From Daucus carota subsp. sativus (taxonomy: Eukaryota > Streptophyta > Magnoliopsida > Apiales > Apiaceae): a DNA stretch of 64,000 nucleotides. Shown piece by piece: positions 62,533 to 64,000 of the stretch. The position numbers and the translations under genes were made by a program. The stretch spans positions 365,135-429,134 of the forward strand of contig NC_030385.2 in assembly GCF_001625215.2 (NCBI RefSeq), given 5' to 3'. Below the pieces are notes generated by a model. That model had not been told where the DNA came from, made no database searches, and saw nothing but the letters and a program-made list of their open reading frames with translations. Positions within the stretch are counted from its first letter, which is position 1; the number at the start of each line of letters is the position of its first letter.

Positions 62533-64000
62533 ATGGCATCTCTTACACCTGGAGTGTTACTTAAGCTTCTTCACAGTATTGATTCCAACATTAAGGTTCG
62601 TGGTGAACATCGATCCATTCTTCTGCAAGTTATTAGCATTGTCCCTGCTTTATCTGGATCAGAGTTGTGGCCAAACCAGGGGTTCTTCATCAAAGTCTCC
62701 GATTCATCTCATTCCACGTATGTATCACTATCGAGGCAAGACAATGAGCTAATTTTGAACAATAAACTGCAGCTTGGTCAGTTCTTTTATGTTGACAAAT
62801 TGGAGGCTGGAAATCCTATTCCAGTTCTAGTTGGTGTGAGGGTTGTTGCAGGACGTCATCCGTTTGTGGGGAATCCAAAGGATTTGATGCAGATGTTAGA
62901 TTCCTCTCAGGAATCAATTCGAGAAGGCTTCAACAGCTCAAAATTAAATGAGTTGGCTGAAGCAAGAGACGAGAGTGCAACACAGAAAATTGTAATAAAG
63001 AAGGAAAAAACAGCTGTTGCATCAAGGTACATGCAAGGTGTCTCAACATGTAGCAGCAAATTAAGTAGAACTGACTCTACTGGTTCTGAAAACATTGGGA
63101 GTGAGAGCGGTTCTGCATCCAAGAAGGTTGGAACCTTGAAAGGCAACGATCACGAGCTGAAAGAGCAGGTATGATTAAAGATTGTTTAGCTTAATGAGCC
63201 TTTTAAGAGGATAACATTTGTAAACATGTCAGGTTACCCATTACTGATAGTAGTTAATATCTGCAATACTACAGACTCGGACAACTCCTTTGCTGAACCG
63301 CATTACCTCACAAGCTGCAAAGCAAAATTCTACTATTAATGAAACCAAGGAGGTCTTGCAACTGAAAAAAGACCTGGATACTAAACGTGTAACGAGAAAA
63401 CAAGAAAATGTTAACTCAAACTACATATTAGGAAGAAGAGAGAAAAAGCAACCTTTGGGTGCTATCTCCTGGCCTTCCCTCCCTAGCAGGCTTTTGAAGC
63501 CGGGAAAGGTCTGAGCTTTTGTTTTATTCAATACATGTAGTATGCAAAATCAATTTATTGTTATCATTATTTTGTTGTTTGATGCTACCAGGAAATTCTT
63601 AGAAGAGCAAATATAGCTTCTTTGGTGGCAGCTGAAGCTCAGAAGGAATCAGCACAAGCAGCAACTCTGGTCACTTGCCTGAGGTAAAATTTGATTCTGT
63701 TTAACCGCTGATATGAAACAGAAAACTTCAGCTGTCTATGGTATTTTTAATATATATTTTCATACAGAAAGTTTGGTGATCTATCAGCATCTGCCTCACT
63801 GAATGATCCTCATCTCTGTCTCACCAAATTCTTTGCACTTTACCAGCTCATTGAACACCCAAATTTCACAACACAACCCAAAAGTAGCCCACCTCATAAC
63901 AATGCATGTAAACCATATAGAGACAAATCAAATAAACGTGAAGTTCGAAAACAGGGTAAAAGTATGGTGAAGTCACCTAAGCCCACAATACAGATAAGCG
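62533..64000 (+). CDS. DUF936 (CORD-like) protein, 3' part beyond the window
   Basis: Exons 62533-63168, 63275-63508, 63592-63683 and 63768 to beyond 64000, all in frame. The N-terminal 120 residues ([84 protein letters not shown]) are the conserved OB-like DUF936 domain (PF06075). Next comes a Ser/Lys-rich disordered part, then a basic [20 protein letters not shown] and a helical [12 protein letters not shown]-like region conserved in the family (here [20 protein letters not shown]). Arabidopsis CORD proteins of this family bind and disorganise cortical microtubules during xylem wall patterning; a similar cytoskeletal role is an inference. The ATG at 62533 (AAGAAATGGCATC) is the first in frame. 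The C-terminus is not in the window. Confidence 0.9.

Noticed and set aside
1-64000. tRNA, rRNA and CRISPR features
   Set aside because: No cloverleaf-forming tRNA, rRNA segment or spaced repeat array was seen; the only tRNA-like signal is the SINE head at 61.2 kb.

Overview
The window is plant nuclear DNA, almost certainly from a eudicot. The evidence is small-exon genes with GT/AG introns, plant-only families (DYW-type PPR, trihelix, GDSL lipase, DRM/ARP, DUF936), Stowaway/hAT/Mutator MITEs, a Helitron, and two full-length plant LTR retrotransposons. I cannot fix the family or species from sequence alone.

Layout. (1) 0.4-10.9 kb is a mosaic of broken exons from unrelated nuclear genes: ALDH2, glutamate:glyoxylate aminotransferase, ABCC transporter, a PLS-repeat protein, an M41-like chloroplast protease homologue, BELL homeobox, and a GRIK/SnAK-type kinase. 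Nearly all lie on the minus strand with splice sites preserved, and a hAT MITE is inserted among them. This resembles Helitron- or repair-type exon capture. (2) 11.6-20.2 kb holds real genes: an intronless DYW-PPR gene (-), an LEA2/NHL gene (+), and two tandem five-exon GDSL lipases (+) plus a relic exon of a third. (3) 20.2-24.7 kb is a gene-free MITE cluster with two Mutator-type elements (9-bp TSDs) and two Stowaway-like elements. (4) 24.7-27.3 kb is a six-exon J-domain gene. (5) 28,997-41,518 is an intact 12.5-kb Ty3/Gypsy element of Tat type. It has identical 672-bp LTRs, 5-bp TSD CACGC, a 1,930-codon gag-pol on the minus strand, and a spliced gene on the opposite strand with its own TATA box. 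(6) 42.2-47.6 kb carries a DRM/ARP gene, a Helitron and a single-exon trihelix factor. (7) 49.4-59.9 kb is a tandem duplication of an unrecognised gene; the second copy is broken by an intact Ty1/Copia element (identical 277-bp LTRs, TSD AGAAA). (8) 61.2 kb has a probable tRNA-derived SINE, and from 62.5 kb a DUF936 gene runs off the window.

The gene order GDSL cluster - J-domain - DRM/ARP - trihelix (ASIL-like) - DUF936 matches, from memory, two paralogous Arabidopsis segments (around At3g14170-14225 and At1g53920-54070), so the backbone looks like an old conserved block later expanded by young retrotransposons. The genes do not form one pathway. The most unusual items are the intron-containing antisense gene inside the Tat element and the palindrome ACCCGGGT spread through that element, the chimeric kinase/BELL exon junction flanked by 101-bp direct repeats, and the unknown duplicated gene whose second copy now ends in LTR-encoded residues.
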